Source: Bdellovibrionales bacterium (lineage in GTDB: Bacteria; Bdellovibrionota; Bdellovibrionia; Bdellovibrionales; JAMPXM01). Taken from it: a stretch of DNA of 47,480 nt. Under the pieces are notes generated by a model that was not told where the DNA came from, did no database searches, and was given only the letters and a program-made list of their open reading frames with translations. Of the stretch, positions 1 through 6,940 are shown one piece after another; positions within the stretch are counted from its first letter, which is position 1, and each line of letters opens with the position of its first letter. The stretch spans positions 1 through 47,480 of the forward strand of contig SYLX01000022.1 in NCBI GenBank assembly GCA_005808505.1. The letters run 5' to 3'. A program made the position numbers and the translations under genes.

Positions 1-537
1 ACCATCCGGAATCAAATCCATCAATGAGTGGTGTTTCCCATCGATCTCAATGCCAGAGTTTTCAATGACGGAAGAGAAGATCCGATCAAGCGTAAGTAAG
101 GCCGCACGCGGATGATTTGCCACCTCCCTTTGGATCGCTTCATTCAACTCTTCGCGATGAATCTGCAAGGGGTGAATCGCGGGTACGTTTCCGATGATGA
201 TAGGGAGATCTCGCTTCGCGACTTCCTTAAAAAAGCCACGCAAAAACGCGCGGCTCTCCCGCGGATCCGCAAGACCCATCACCGAATCCCAGAACATCAA
301 ATCGACGGCGATTACGGCCGAAGCCCGGTCAAGTTGGGAGCCGCGCAGATTAGAAAGAACAACGGCACCCGGCCGCCCGCTCGAAGCATGGGAGAACGCC
401 CCCGATAGAAATCCGTGCTCCCGGAGAAAACGTTTTGCCGGATTTCTCTCTACGGGCGCAGCACTAACGCTAGCACCGAGGATGAGTGTTTTTTCAAAAC
501 TAGTTTGCGGGGAGAGTTGAGAATCTGACGTTTGCAT
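1..537 (-). CDS. SGNH/GDSL-like hydrolase, C-terminus cut by window edge
   Basis: The frame is open from an ATG at 537 to the window edge (179 codons) without a stop, so the 3' end lies outside. Near the N-terminus the segment LILGASVSA sits where SGNH hydrolases carry block I, with the nucleophilic serine. The middle holds a beta-strand-like DLPIIIGNVP. The visible end, SLMDLIPDG, resembles the start of block V, whose Asp and His complete the catalytic set; the His would fall just beyond the edge. No signal peptide is visible, so a cytoplasmic enzyme is expected. SGNH enzymes cleave esters of lipids or sugars, but the substrate cannot be told from this fragment. I see no good Shine-Dalgarno before the ATG. 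It lies 85 bp downstream of purT on the same strand, with a hairpin between them. The family call rests on weak motifs. Confidence 0.55.
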   Translation of the reverse strand, partial: MQTSDSQLSPQTSFEKTLILGASVSAAPVERNPAKRFLREHGFLSGAFSHASSGRPGAVVLSNLRGSQLDRASAVIAVDLMFWDSVMGLADPRESRAFLRGFFKEVAKRDLPIIIGNVPAIHPLQIHREELNEAIQREVANHPRAALLTLDRIFSSVIENSGIEIDGKHHSLMDLIPDG

Positions 538-587
538 AAGGGAGCAAGAGTAACTCTCACCGTCCGTCAACCGCAAGAAGAGCGCTT

Positions 588-617
588 CGCGATGAGGCTT
601 GCCCAAACCTCATCGCG
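588..617 (-). terminator. Hairpin between purT and the SGNH-like gene
   Basis: A perfect 10-bp inverted repeat (588-597 with 608-617, arm CGCGATGAGG, 10-nt loop) begins just after the purT stop. In the minus-strand direction it is followed by only a weakly T-rich stretch (GCTCTTCTT), so it may be a poor intrinsic terminator or an mRNA-stabilising hairpin. Confidence 0.5.
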
Positions 618-622
618 CTCAC

Positions 623-1822
623 TCACTTAGGTGAAATGATCTCGATGAAGCTCGCGGCTTTTTGCGCAAGCTTTCGCGCTGCGGTCGTCGACTTCGCACG
701 TGCGAGCGTCACCGCCATCCGACGATTTTTGCGAGCGTCGGGCTTACCGAAAACACGGACTTCGACATCCTTGAGCCCGAGGGCTTTTTCTACTCCTTGG
801 TAATCGACGACGGACATCTCGCGGTCGGCCAACACGACCGCCGAAGCGGATGGCCCGTGACTCTTAATCTGGGGAATCGGAAGCCCCAAAATCGCTCGAG
901 CGTGGAGGTCGAATTCCGAGAGATCTTGTGAGATGAGCGTGACCATTCCCGTATCGTGCGGGCGCGGCGAAAGTTCGGAGAAGTAAACTTCACCGTTGCG
1001 TCCGATGAAAAATTCAACTCCGAAGAGCCCCGCTCCCCCGAGCCTCGCGGTCACTTTCTTAGCGATCGCTTTGGCTTTCGATAGCTGCGAAGGTGTGAGG
1101 AGCGCGGGCATCCAGGATTCCATGTAGTCGCCGCGCTCTTGGCGATGCCCAATGGGATCGACAAAGAGAGTTTTTCCATCCAACGTGCGGATGGTGAGAA
1201 GTGTAATCTCGAGATCAAAACGTATGAATTCTTCGACGATGACTTTGCGCTGATCGCCGCGCATGCCTTCACAGGCGTAAACCCACGCCGCGCGAACGTC
1301 TTTTTCCGAACGAACGACGGATTGCCCTTTCCCGGAAGACGACATCACAGGTTTTACGACGTTGGGAAAGCCGATTTCGCGGCTAGCTTGAATCAGCTCT
1401 TCTTCGCTGTCGGCGTAGAGATAGCGAGCCGTCTTGAGTTTGAGCTCGCGAGCCGCTACATCGCGGATGGCGTTGCGGTTCATCGTGAGGTGCGCGGCTT
1501 CTGCCGTAGGTACCACTTGCAGGCCCTGCTTTTCGAAGTCGCGAAGTTTCTCGGTCCGGATGGCTTCGATTTCCGGGACGATGAGATCCGGGCGATGTTT
1601 AGCGACGACATCTTCTAGGGCTTTGGCGTCGAGCATGTTGATGACTTCGAATTCGTCAGCGACCTGCATGGCCGGTGCCCCTGGGTAGCGATCAACGGCA
1701 ATGACGTATTGCCCAAGGCGCTTAGCCGCTATGGCGAACTCTTTCCCGAGCTCGCCGGAACCGAGCAGGAGGATTCGGCGGACGAAGCGTTTTGGGGATT
1801 TCGTACGGGGTTTGGGCGGCAT
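623..1822 (-). CDS. purT: Formate-dependent GAR transformylase (PurT)
   Basis: PurT makes formyl-glycinamide ribonucleotide from GAR, formate and ATP, the third step of de novo purine synthesis, as an alternative to the folate-dependent PurN. The product is an ATP-grasp enzyme of 399 aa, close to the E. coli length. GSGELGKE at residues 21-28 opens the N-terminal domain, the ATP-grasp loop SSSGKGQS is at 161-168, and the metal-binding glutamates lie in GVEFFIG (E270) and [12 protein letters not shown] (E283). The frame could be extended to a GTG at 1843, but AGGAGG sits 4 bases before the ATG at 1822, inside that extension, so I use 1822. The leader just upstream is one arm of a large inverted repeat (1831-1970), which may affect expression. 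Confidence 0.95.
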   Translation of the reverse strand: MPPKPRTKSPKRFVRRILLLGSGELGKEFAIAAKRLGQYVIAVDRYPGAPAMQVADEFEVINMLDAKALEDVVAKHRPDLIVPEIEAIRTEKLRDFEKQGLQVVPTAEAAHLTMNRNAIRDVAARELKLKTARYLYADSEEELIQASREIGFPNVVKPVMSSSGKGQSVVRSEKDVRAAWVYACEGMRGDQRKVIVEEFIRFDLEITLLTIRTLDGKTLFVDPIGHRQERGDYMESWMPALLTPSQLSKAKAIAKKVTARLGGAGLFGVEFFIGRNGEVYFSELSPRPHDTGMVTLISQDLSEFDLHARAILGLPIPQIKSHGPSASAVVLADREMSVVDYQGVEKALGLKDVEVRVFGKPDARKNRRMAVTLARAKSTTAARKLAQKAASFIEIISPK

Positions 1823-1830
1823 GCGTCCTC

Positions 1831-1970
1831 CTAACTGGATCACTTGTGTGGGGATGAGTTAAGCGGTTCGCCTGGGAAGTGGCTAGGTGAAAGATCAAAT
1901 TCTCGATTCTACGGCGTCGTATTGCCTAGCTACAGGCGAATCGCCATCCCCACGCAAGTGAGCCAGTTAC
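1831..1970 (+). repeat. 140-bp imperfect hairpin between purT and rpmG, possible structured RNA
   Basis: This is the main content of the 434-bp gap between the purT and rpmG starts. Bases 1831-1856 pair with 1945-1970 (23 of 26 identical as inverted repeat), 1863-1874 with 1933-1944 (11 of 12), and 1880-1887 with 1925-1932 (7 of 8), leaving a loop of about 37 nt. Read as plus-strand RNA, three of the five differences (1847/1954, 1866/1941, 1881/1931) become G-U wobble pairs; read as minus-strand RNA they are A-C mismatches. That favours a functional transcript from the plus strand, antisense to the purT leader and starting beside its ribosome-binding site. It matches no riboswitch class I recognise. 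A palindromic mobile repeat is the alternative. Confidence 0.6.
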
Positions 1971-2256
1971 AAATTCTCGAGATTCCAACTAGTTACACCC
2001 CCACTCGCCACCTAGCTGCTCCGGACCTCCGTGTGAAACCGTGACTTGGGCGCGGAAGCCGTGTTAACCTCTAAGCCTCGTAAATGGATTGTCTTCCAAA
2101 GAAAAAGGCCGAAGAAAAAGCTGGAGAAAGCCCAGAGAAATGCTTCCGTCTGGCAGGCAGTTATGTTATTCACATTCGTTCTTCATCTTGAAAAGACGTA
2201 TTCCGCCGACCTGAGAATGGCTCAGACAGGCTGAGAAGAGCTGAGAAGGGGCTGTC

Positions 2257-2436
2257 ATGGCAAAAAAGGGAAAAGTAAAAATCATCACTCTTGAGTGCAC
2301 AGAAGCTCGAAAAGAGGGCAAGCCGCCGTCTCGCTACACGACAGCAAAAAACACCCAGACGCACCCTGAGCGCCTCGAGAAGAAGAAATACAATCCCAAT
2401 CTCCGCCGTCACACAGTTCATCGCGAACTGAAGTAA
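2257..2436 (+). CDS. rpmG: 50S ribosomal protein bL33
   Basis: A 59-codon frame whose product begins [14 protein letters not shown] and ends [10 protein letters not shown], with the central [10 protein letters not shown] and [11 protein letters not shown] typical of bL33. L33 is a small basic protein of the large ribosomal subunit near the E site. Only one cysteine (C14) is present, so this is the zinc-independent type lacking the CxxC pairs. An AAGGGG sequence 7 bases before the ATG serves as ribosome-binding site. The 60 bases upstream contain several CTGAGA-type direct repeats around the small hairpin CTGAG/CTCAG (about 2211-2246). A strong terminator follows at 2511-2541, so the gene appears to be transcribed alone. 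Confidence 0.95.
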   Translation: MAKKGKVKIITLECTEARKEGKPPSRYTTAKNTQTHPERLEKKKYNPNLRRHTVHRELK

Positions 2437-2510
2437 TCGTTTTTTTGCTCTTCGCCCTTCCCTTTGGGAGCAGGCGACTCAATTGAGCAAAACCGGACAG
2501 GCAAAAAAAG

Positions 2511-2541
2511 ACGGGTCAGCGCTGCTGACCCGTTTGTTTTT
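2511..2541. terminator. Bidirectional intrinsic terminator
   Basis: A perfect 10-bp stem (ACGGGTCAGC, 2511-2520, with 2524-2533) has a 3-base loop. It is followed by TTTGTTTTT on the plus strand and preceded by a run of seven A (2503-2509), which gives a T run on the minus strand. It therefore serves both rpmG and the convergent CBS-domain gene. Confidence 0.9.
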
Positions 2542-2651
2542 GAAGCATTTAGTTGTGGGTACTTTGCTGTTTGAACTCTGCTTTCAACCTGCGAGTGAAC
2601 CCCGAGATCTCAGCCTTTCGACATTCACCTATTCATTCCATAGAAAACGAT

Positions 2652-3101
2652 TTACACCCGGATCTCTTGCTCTTTCATTTTTTGACGGGCCGAGAGTCGC
2701 GACAAAGCGCTGATTTCTTGCCCTAAGAGCTCAAGCAGATCACCTGATGAAACAATGCCGACCAATCCGCCTTCGTCATCGACGACGGGCAAACGGCGGA
2801 CACCGTACGTTTCCATAAGATGAATGGTTTCGTAGACTCCCGCGTTCCGATTCACGGTAACAAGCGTGGGAGTCATGACATCCTCGACACGAACCGTTTC
2901 CAACGGGATCTCGAGTGCAACGACTCCGACCACGATGTCTCGATCTGTGAGGATTCCGATTGGCTTGGAGACGCCGCTCTCTTTGGAGCAGATCACGACG
3001 TCCCCGACGTGCGACTCGCGCATGATGCGAGCCGCTTGGATCACGGATGAGTTCTTCTCGACGCATTCGACGTCGGTGGTGCAGAACTCCGTGATTGACA
3101 T
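2652..3101 (-). CDS. Two-CBS-domain protein
   Basis: A 149-aa protein made almost only of a tandem CBS pair. CBS1 covers roughly residues 1-65 (with GILTDRDIVVGVVA) and CBS2 about 73-130 (VEDVMTPTLVTV, then RRLPVVDDEGGLVGIVSSGD). Such Bateman modules bind adenosyl nucleotides such as AMP, ATP or SAM and act as energy sensors. There is no attached enzyme or transporter domain, so its target must be another protein. The ATG at 3101 overlaps the TGA of the upstream Fis-type gene (TGATG), which implies translational coupling and a shared role; an AGGTG motif lies 5 bases upstream. A GTG at 3104 is possible but less likely. The C-terminus is a short charged helix. Confidence 0.85.
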   Translation of the reverse strand: MSITEFCTTDVECVEKNSSVIQAARIMRESHVGDVVICSKESGVSKPIGILTDRDIVVGVVALEIPLETVRVEDVMTPTLVTVNRNAGVYETIHLMETYGVRRLPVVDDEGGLVGIVSSGDLLELLGQEISALSRLSARQKMKEQEIRV

Positions 3102-3394
3102 CACTGCACCTGGTGGCCTGCCGGCACTCCAGTCAGCGTGTCATCCATGAAGCTCGCAGCGTCGTCCATCAAGCCAGGCTGATTTTGATTTGCCTTAGCT
3201 TTCTTCCGGCGATAGAGCGTGCGGCGGTTGATTCCGAGAATCCGCGCGGCCGCTGTTTTTTTACCTTTAGTGAATGCAAGAACGTATTCGATATAGCGCT
3301 GGTTCCACTCAGCCAGCGTCGGCAGCTGGTTCCCTGCGGTGGGTTTTGGGAATTGAAGCGGAAGTCCTGCGACTACGATCTCTTCGTTCATCAT
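3101..3394 (-). CDS. Stand-alone Fis-type helix-turn-helix protein
   Basis: This 97-aa protein has a C-terminal-half helix-turn-helix of the Fis/NtrC effector type: YIEYVLAFTKGKKTAAARIL followed by GINRRTLYRRKK (about residues 34-67). That domain normally sits at the end of sigma-54 activators or forms the Fis nucleoid protein. Here there is no receiver or AAA+ domain, so it probably binds DNA by itself as a dimer. The N-terminal 30 residues are proline-rich and the last 30 are acidic and probably flexible. GAGGGG lies 6 bases before the first of two consecutive ATGs. The gene is coupled to the CBS protein downstream, which suggests that nucleotide sensing controls this DNA-binding protein. 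Confidence 0.8.
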   Translation of the reverse strand: MMNEEIVVAGLPLQFPKPTAGNQLPTLAEWNQRYIEYVLAFTKGKKTAAARILGINRRTLYRRKKAKANQNQPGLMDDAASFMDDTLTGVPAGHQVQ

Positions 3395-3503
3395 CTGTCA
3401 CCCCTCTTTCAATACGGGTTGCTGATACGGGCGATTCGAACCATAGCTTAAGAGACCTAAAGCAGCGTAATGTAGTTTTCTACACGACCTCTTGCATTTC
3501 CTG

Positions 3504-3547
3504 AAAAGCGCTTAAAACACGCCTTTAGAGCCATTTTAAGCGCTTTT
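3504..3547. repeat. 14-bp inverted repeat upstream of the Fis-type gene
   Basis: AAAAGCGCTTAAAA (3504-3517) recurs as its exact inverse TTTTAAGCGCTTTT (3534-3547), with a 16-nt spacer. A third half-like TTTTAAGCG overlaps the right arm. It lies about 110 bp upstream of the Fis-type gene in the 329-bp gap 3395-3723, which otherwise holds only the LysR terminator and a short palindrome GTAG-TTTT-CTAC (3472-3483). It could be an operator, possibly for the Fis-type protein itself. Confidence 0.45.
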
Positions 3548-3654
3548 AAGCGATGTCGAAGAATTGAGAAAATCGCCTTCAAAACCCCGCTCTGTCACAC
3601 CCTGACAACACAATTTCGCATCAATTAAATCTGTAGAATTGCGTCTTCGCGAAA

Positions 3655-3680
3655 ACAAAAAAGCCAGCATCGCTGCTGGC
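3655..3680 (-). terminator. Intrinsic terminator of the LysR-type gene
   Basis: The 7-bp stem GCCAGCA/TGCTGGC (3663-3669 with 3674-3680) has a 4-base loop and is followed on the minus strand by a run of six T. It lies 43 bp past the LysR stop codon. Confidence 0.85.
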
Positions 3681-3723
3681 GTTTTGCGCTCTTAAGGTTA
3701 TCGAGAGACGATGATCTTAAAAT

Positions 3724-4791
3724 TTATCGCGGATACTTATCATCGAGCGGTTCCTGCTCGAAGTGATGCGGAAGTTCGATCGGTACGCTGTCTCCTCCGC
3801 CAGTCGCCGTCGGGCTCGGAGCCCCGGGGCGCGGACGCAATCCCCGGCTGTCTTTTTCGAGAAGCTCGGTGAGCTTGCGAATCGCGATCATGCGACCGCT
3901 CGACTGACGCCAGAACGCGTAGAACGAAAGAACGATCGGACCGCTTAGGCTGAACGTTCGCAGATTCCCTTGCTGAAGCGCTTGACCCGTAAAGCTTTTC
4001 GCTACGGCCGTTACGCACTTTCCTTGCTCCGCGAGTTTTAAGCAAAGATCCCAGTGATCGCTTTCGATGATCTCCTCAACGAAGATATCGGCCGCGTTCA
4101 AGTGATCCGAAATCAACTTATTGAGTTGTTCATCCCAGCGGCAGCGCGCGAGCGGAAGAGCCGCAAACAGCTCCGTGCGATTCTTGTAGCGTTCAAGCAT
4201 TTCGGCAGATGCGCAGAAAACGATCTCCGCCGAACCTACCTTGCCGTATTCGAGTCGCGGCGAGGTCGGCTGATTGAGCGAAACGGCCCAATCGAGTTCG
4301 CCGTTATAGACTCGCTCCACGAGGCGATCGGGCATCGTTTCGCGGAAGGTGTGAACCGTTCCGAACGGAGAGTAAGCATCAAAGTACTTCAGCAAGAATT
4401 CCATCGCCGGACCTGCCGAGAAAGTTTCTTGCATACCGATGCGTACCGGATAACCGCCGATCAGTGTTGGCGACACCACGTCGAGGAATCGCAAGCCTGA
4501 TTCGAACATTTGTTTTGCGTGTTTGTAGAGTGTTTCTCCTTCGACGGTGAGCTCAATTCGGCGCGGTCGCCGGTGGAACAACGGAGTCTCGAGAAGTGTC
4601 TCGAGTCGTTTGATCTGCTCGCTGACGGTAGGAATCGAGACGCCGGTGACTTCGGCGGCTTCCTTCATCGACATCTTCCGAGCGACTTCGTAGAAGTAAT
4701 AGACCTGGTTCCAGTTGATATCTTTAAGCTTCTTCATCGAGCTGCTGGGTTGATCTTTGGCTTCCTTGGTCTTATCCATGCCCTCTTCCAT
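3724..4791 (-). CDS. LysR-family transcriptional regulator
   Basis: A 355-aa LysR-type regulator. The winged helix-turn-helix is at about residues 25-85: INWNQVYYFYEVARKMSMKE, then AAEVTGVSIPTVSEQIKRLE, then LETPLFHRRPRRIELTVEGE. The start of this segment resembles NhaR-like members. A periplasmic-binding-protein-like effector domain follows (about 115-300). The C-terminal 45 residues are Pro/Gly-rich and acidic and extend past the usual family length of about 300. No target gene is obvious, because both neighbours lie on the same strand. Nested inverted repeats upstream (4841-4855 and 4864-4902) could be its own operator. GAGAGG precedes the ATG. Confidence 0.9.
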   Translation of the reverse strand: MEEGMDKTKEAKDQPSSSMKKLKDINWNQVYYFYEVARKMSMKEAAEVTGVSIPTVSEQIKRLETLLETPLFHRRPRRIELTVEGETLYKHAKQMFESGLRFLDVVSPTLIGGYPVRIGMQETFSAGPAMEFLLKYFDAYSPFGTVHTFRETMPDRLVERVYNGELDWAVSLNQPTSPRLEYGKVGSAEIVFCASAEMLERYKNRTELFAALPLARCRWDEQLNKLISDHLNAADIFVEEIIESDHWDLCLKLAEQGKCVTAVAKSFTGQALQQGNLRTFSLSGPIVLSFYAFWRQSSGRMIAIRKLTELLEKDSRGLRPRPGAPSPTATGGGDSVPIELPHHFEQEPLDDKYPR

Positions 4792-4863
4792 AGTCCTCTC
4801 TCGGGTTAAAGAGGTTTAGAGCCTCGGCCCATCCTTGGCCGCCACGGTCTGTGGCAGTTTGAA

Positions 4864-4902
4864 AGGCTCGTCCAAACCTAACGTTAAGGGATTGCCGAGC
4901 CT
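4864..4902. repeat. Nested inverted repeat upstream of the LysR gene
   Basis: AGGCTCG (4864-4870) and CGAGCCT (4896-4902) flank a segment containing the 8-bp palindrome TAACGTTA. A further palindrome GCCAC-GGTCT-GTGGC is at 4841-4855. They lie between the small helical-protein gene and the LysR start, so they may be an operator or a weak terminator for the upstream operon. No T run follows. Confidence 0.35.
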
Positions 4903-5040
4903 GAATCTTTGAAAGAAGGTCAGGGGATTTTGAAGAAAGGAACATCGCGCCTTTGTTTGACGACCAAAGTCGAGCCTCAAAGCCATCAAATGCGCACTCA
5001 GTCAGCAGTTGGCGCCGATGTTTTCGTGAAAACTGATTTT

Positions 5041-5382
5041 TTACTCCACCGGTTGGGGTGAATTGAAGCGGCCGCGCTTCCAGTCTTCGATCTGTTCGTG
5101 AACTTCGCTGAAGAGTTGTTCGATCAGGTCCGCGAATTTACCCACCGTCTGGCCGCCGACGAACTTTCTTTGCTGCGAGTAGACTTTCAAAAGCCCTTTA
5201 TAACCATCGCGGGTCCGTCGCACGAGAAGTTCGGCCGTTGAATCAGAAGGAGCTTCTTCAAGGACCGAACGAATGCGGTCGTTGATAACTTTCATCGCGT
5301 CTCCGCCTTGAGCTTCTTCGATTTCGCGGAGAGCTTCGCGCGTTTCGTCATCAATCTGAGTTCGGTTGGCAGCATCAGACAT
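5041..5382 (-). CDS. Uncharacterised helical protein, 113 aa
   Basis: I do not recognise this protein. It is charged, mostly helical in character, with no signal peptide, cysteine cluster or membrane segment. A central LLVRRTRDGYKGLLKVY and a C-terminal FADLIEQLFSEVHEQIEDWK look amphipathic. The start at 5382 has GGAGG five bases upstream. A longer frame to 5574 exists but lies wholly inside the pentapeptide-repeat gene and is rejected. The first codons overlap the end of the pentapeptide gene by 8 bp, so the two proteins are probably made together and may act together. Confidence 0.75.
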   Translation of the reverse strand: MSDAANRTQIDDETREALREIEEAQGGDAMKVINDRIRSVLEEAPSDSTAELLVRRTRDGYKGLLKVYSQQRKFVGGQTVGKFADLIEQLFSEVHEQIEDWKRGRFNSPQPVE

Positions 5383-6058
5383 CGGTTCCTCCAGCACGGC
5401 CATCGCCATTGAGGGCCGAAGTTGCGGAATCGTTAGCTCCCTCACCGCGCGGTTTGAAACACATTCCACTCGCAACAGCTTCTTCCATCGAAAACGGAAG
5501 ACGCGTCTCTTCATCAATGAAAGCTCCGTGGAGACGGGCCGCTCGCAAATCCACTCCGGTGAGATTCGCACCACGAAGATCCGTCTCGGTCAGGATCGCA
5601 AACTCCAAATCCGCATGAGAGAGGTCAGCTCCTCGTAGTAGCGCGGCTGAGAGATTCACCTTGCAGAGATCGGCATGTCGCAGATCCGCACCCAAAAGGG
5701 TCGTCATGACTAGATCAGCATAAGTCAGATCCGAATGCGCAAGGCGCGCTTCGGTGAGATCAGCTCCCGTGAAATTCGTAAGCCTCAGAACTGATCGCTC
5801 AAGATTCGCCCTCGCCAGTCGCGCTTTGCGGAAATCTGCGCCTTCAAGATGAACGCCGACAAGCTGTGCCCCTTGCAAATCACGCTCTGCAAAACAGGCC
5901 TCATCGTCATCCGTGATCAAATCGACGTTGTCGGTTTCGGTCATCGAGAACGGGCAAACGCCGAGTGTTTCTCCCCGGCCTCCCTGCCATCTCGGATGAA
6001 TCCCGTAGACATCGCCGCGCGAGAAAGTTCTGAATGAAAAGATCGAACCAGTTTTCAC
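5375..6058 (-). CDS. Pentapeptide-repeat protein
   Basis: From about residue 55 to 180 the protein is a run of A(D/N)LxX pentapeptides, for example LEGADFRKARLARANL and LRGADLSHADLEFA. Such repeats fold into a right-handed quadrilateral beta-helix; members include DNA-mimic gyrase protectors, but most are of unknown role. I place the start at the GTG at 6058, because GGAGGGG lies 6 bases upstream; an ATG at 6097 would be before this site. The first 40 residues contain YGIHPRWQGGRGET and GVCPFS, a non-repeat cap. The C-terminal 40 residues also leave the repeat. It overlaps the next gene by 8 bp. Confidence 0.85.
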   Translation of the reverse strand: MKTGSIFSFRTFSRGDVYGIHPRWQGGRGETLGVCPFSMTETDNVDLITDDDEACFAERDLQGAQLVGVHLEGADFRKARLARANLERSVLRLTNFTGADLTEARLAHSDLTYADLVMTTLLGADLRHADLCKVNLSAALLRGADLSHADLEFAILTETDLRGANLTGVDLRAARLHGAFIDEETRLPFSMEEAVASGMCFKPRGEGANDSATSALNGDGRAGGTDV

Positions 6059-6260
6059 ATTACACCCCTCCGTTCGTCCTCGGTCCGTTTGGACCACCCA
6101 CTCCGACGAACGATAGAGCTATTATGTGCTTCAAGTCAGGAACGCGTAAATTGGGGTTACGCGTCTCTTAGTGGACCCCTAAGGTTTTCAGATTCCGTGG
6201 TTGGAGCGTCGCCGTGCGCACAAGATTTCAGGGCAACTCGTCACGATTCGTACAAACTAA

Positions 6261-6286
6261 GCCGTCCAAAGATCAGTTTGGACGGC
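6261..6286 (-). terminator. Hairpin downstream of dps
   Basis: A perfect 10-bp stem (GCCGTCCAAA, 6261-6270, with 6277-6286) has a 6-base loop, 43 bp beyond the dps stop. The minus-strand sequence after it, TTAGTTTG, is only moderately T-rich. It is probably the dps terminator. Confidence 0.6.
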
Positions 6287-6328
6287 GGCCTGAACTATCA
6301 TTCAGTTTTTATTACTACCGAGAAGCAC

Positions 6329-6823
6329 TCAGACCGTTGCTGACGGCTGATTGTCGAGAAGGCTACGCAACATCCAGGCTGTTTTCTCGTGGGACTGCAT
6401 CCGTTCGGTCAAAAGATCGAGAGTCGCTTCGTCAGTCGCTCTCTCGGAGGCCGGAATGATCGAGCGCGCTGTGCGCACAACGGTTTCCTGGCCATCGATG
6501 AGCTGCCGAATCATCTCGCTTGCTTGAGGAACGCCGATCGTTTCCTTCACGCTAGCTAGACGCTGAAACTCGGAGAAGCTTCCGGGAGCCGCGAAACCAA
6601 GCGCACGGATTCGCTCGGCGATGACGTCGACTGCTTCCGCGAGTTCGGTGTACTGAGTTTCAAACATCTCGTGGAGCGTTTGGAACATGGGTCCCGTTAC
6701 GTTCCAGTGAAAGTTATGGGTCTTCACGTAGAGCGAATATGTATCCGCGAGAAGCCGCGAAAGCCCCGATGCAATTTCGTGCCGATCTGTTTCGTTAATT
6801 CCGATATTCACTGACTGAGCCAT
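6329..6823 (-). CDS. dps: Dps ferritin-like DNA-protection protein
   Basis: Dps forms a dodecamer that oxidises and stores iron with hydrogen peroxide and can coat DNA during starvation or oxidative stress. The 164-aa product carries the family signature: KTHNFHWNVTG (ferroxidase histidine) and then LHEMFETQYTELAEAVDVIA with the partner Asp and Glu residues at the dimer interface. The C-terminal half matches the usual helical bundle, ending with TAWMLRSLL. The start at 6823 is set by AAGGAG 5 bases upstream; an in-frame extension to 6856 lacks such a site. It is single, between the pentapeptide operon and a methyltransferase. No OxyR or PerR site was recognised. Confidence 0.93.
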   Translation of the reverse strand: MAQSVNIGINETDRHEIASGLSRLLADTYSLYVKTHNFHWNVTGPMFQTLHEMFETQYTELAEAVDVIAERIRALGFAAPGSFSEFQRLASVKETIGVPQASEMIRQLIDGQETVVRTARSIIPASERATDEATLDLLTERMQSHEKTAWMLRSLLDNQPSATV

Positions 6824-6940
6824 AAGAACTCCTTTCGCACGAGTGAAGTCTGCCAAAGGTTTCTGCGGTCAGTTCAAAAGACTCAAACAATTTTCGTTGG
6901 CGATTGGCCCACAATTCGGGAGCCAATCGCCGTGAAGGGG

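Noticed and set aside
1831..1970. Known purine or ZTP riboswitch in front of purT
   Set aside because: I compared the sequence with the conserved cores I know and found no match; the wobble pattern also favours the opposite strand.
2046..2234. 62-codon plus-strand frame upstream of rpmG
   Set aside because: No ribosome-binding site or recognisable protein; the stretch is more likely the leader of rpmG.
5383..5574. N-terminal extension of the 113-aa helical protein
   Set aside because: It would lie entirely within the pentapeptide-repeat gene, and GGAGG marks the shorter start at 5382.
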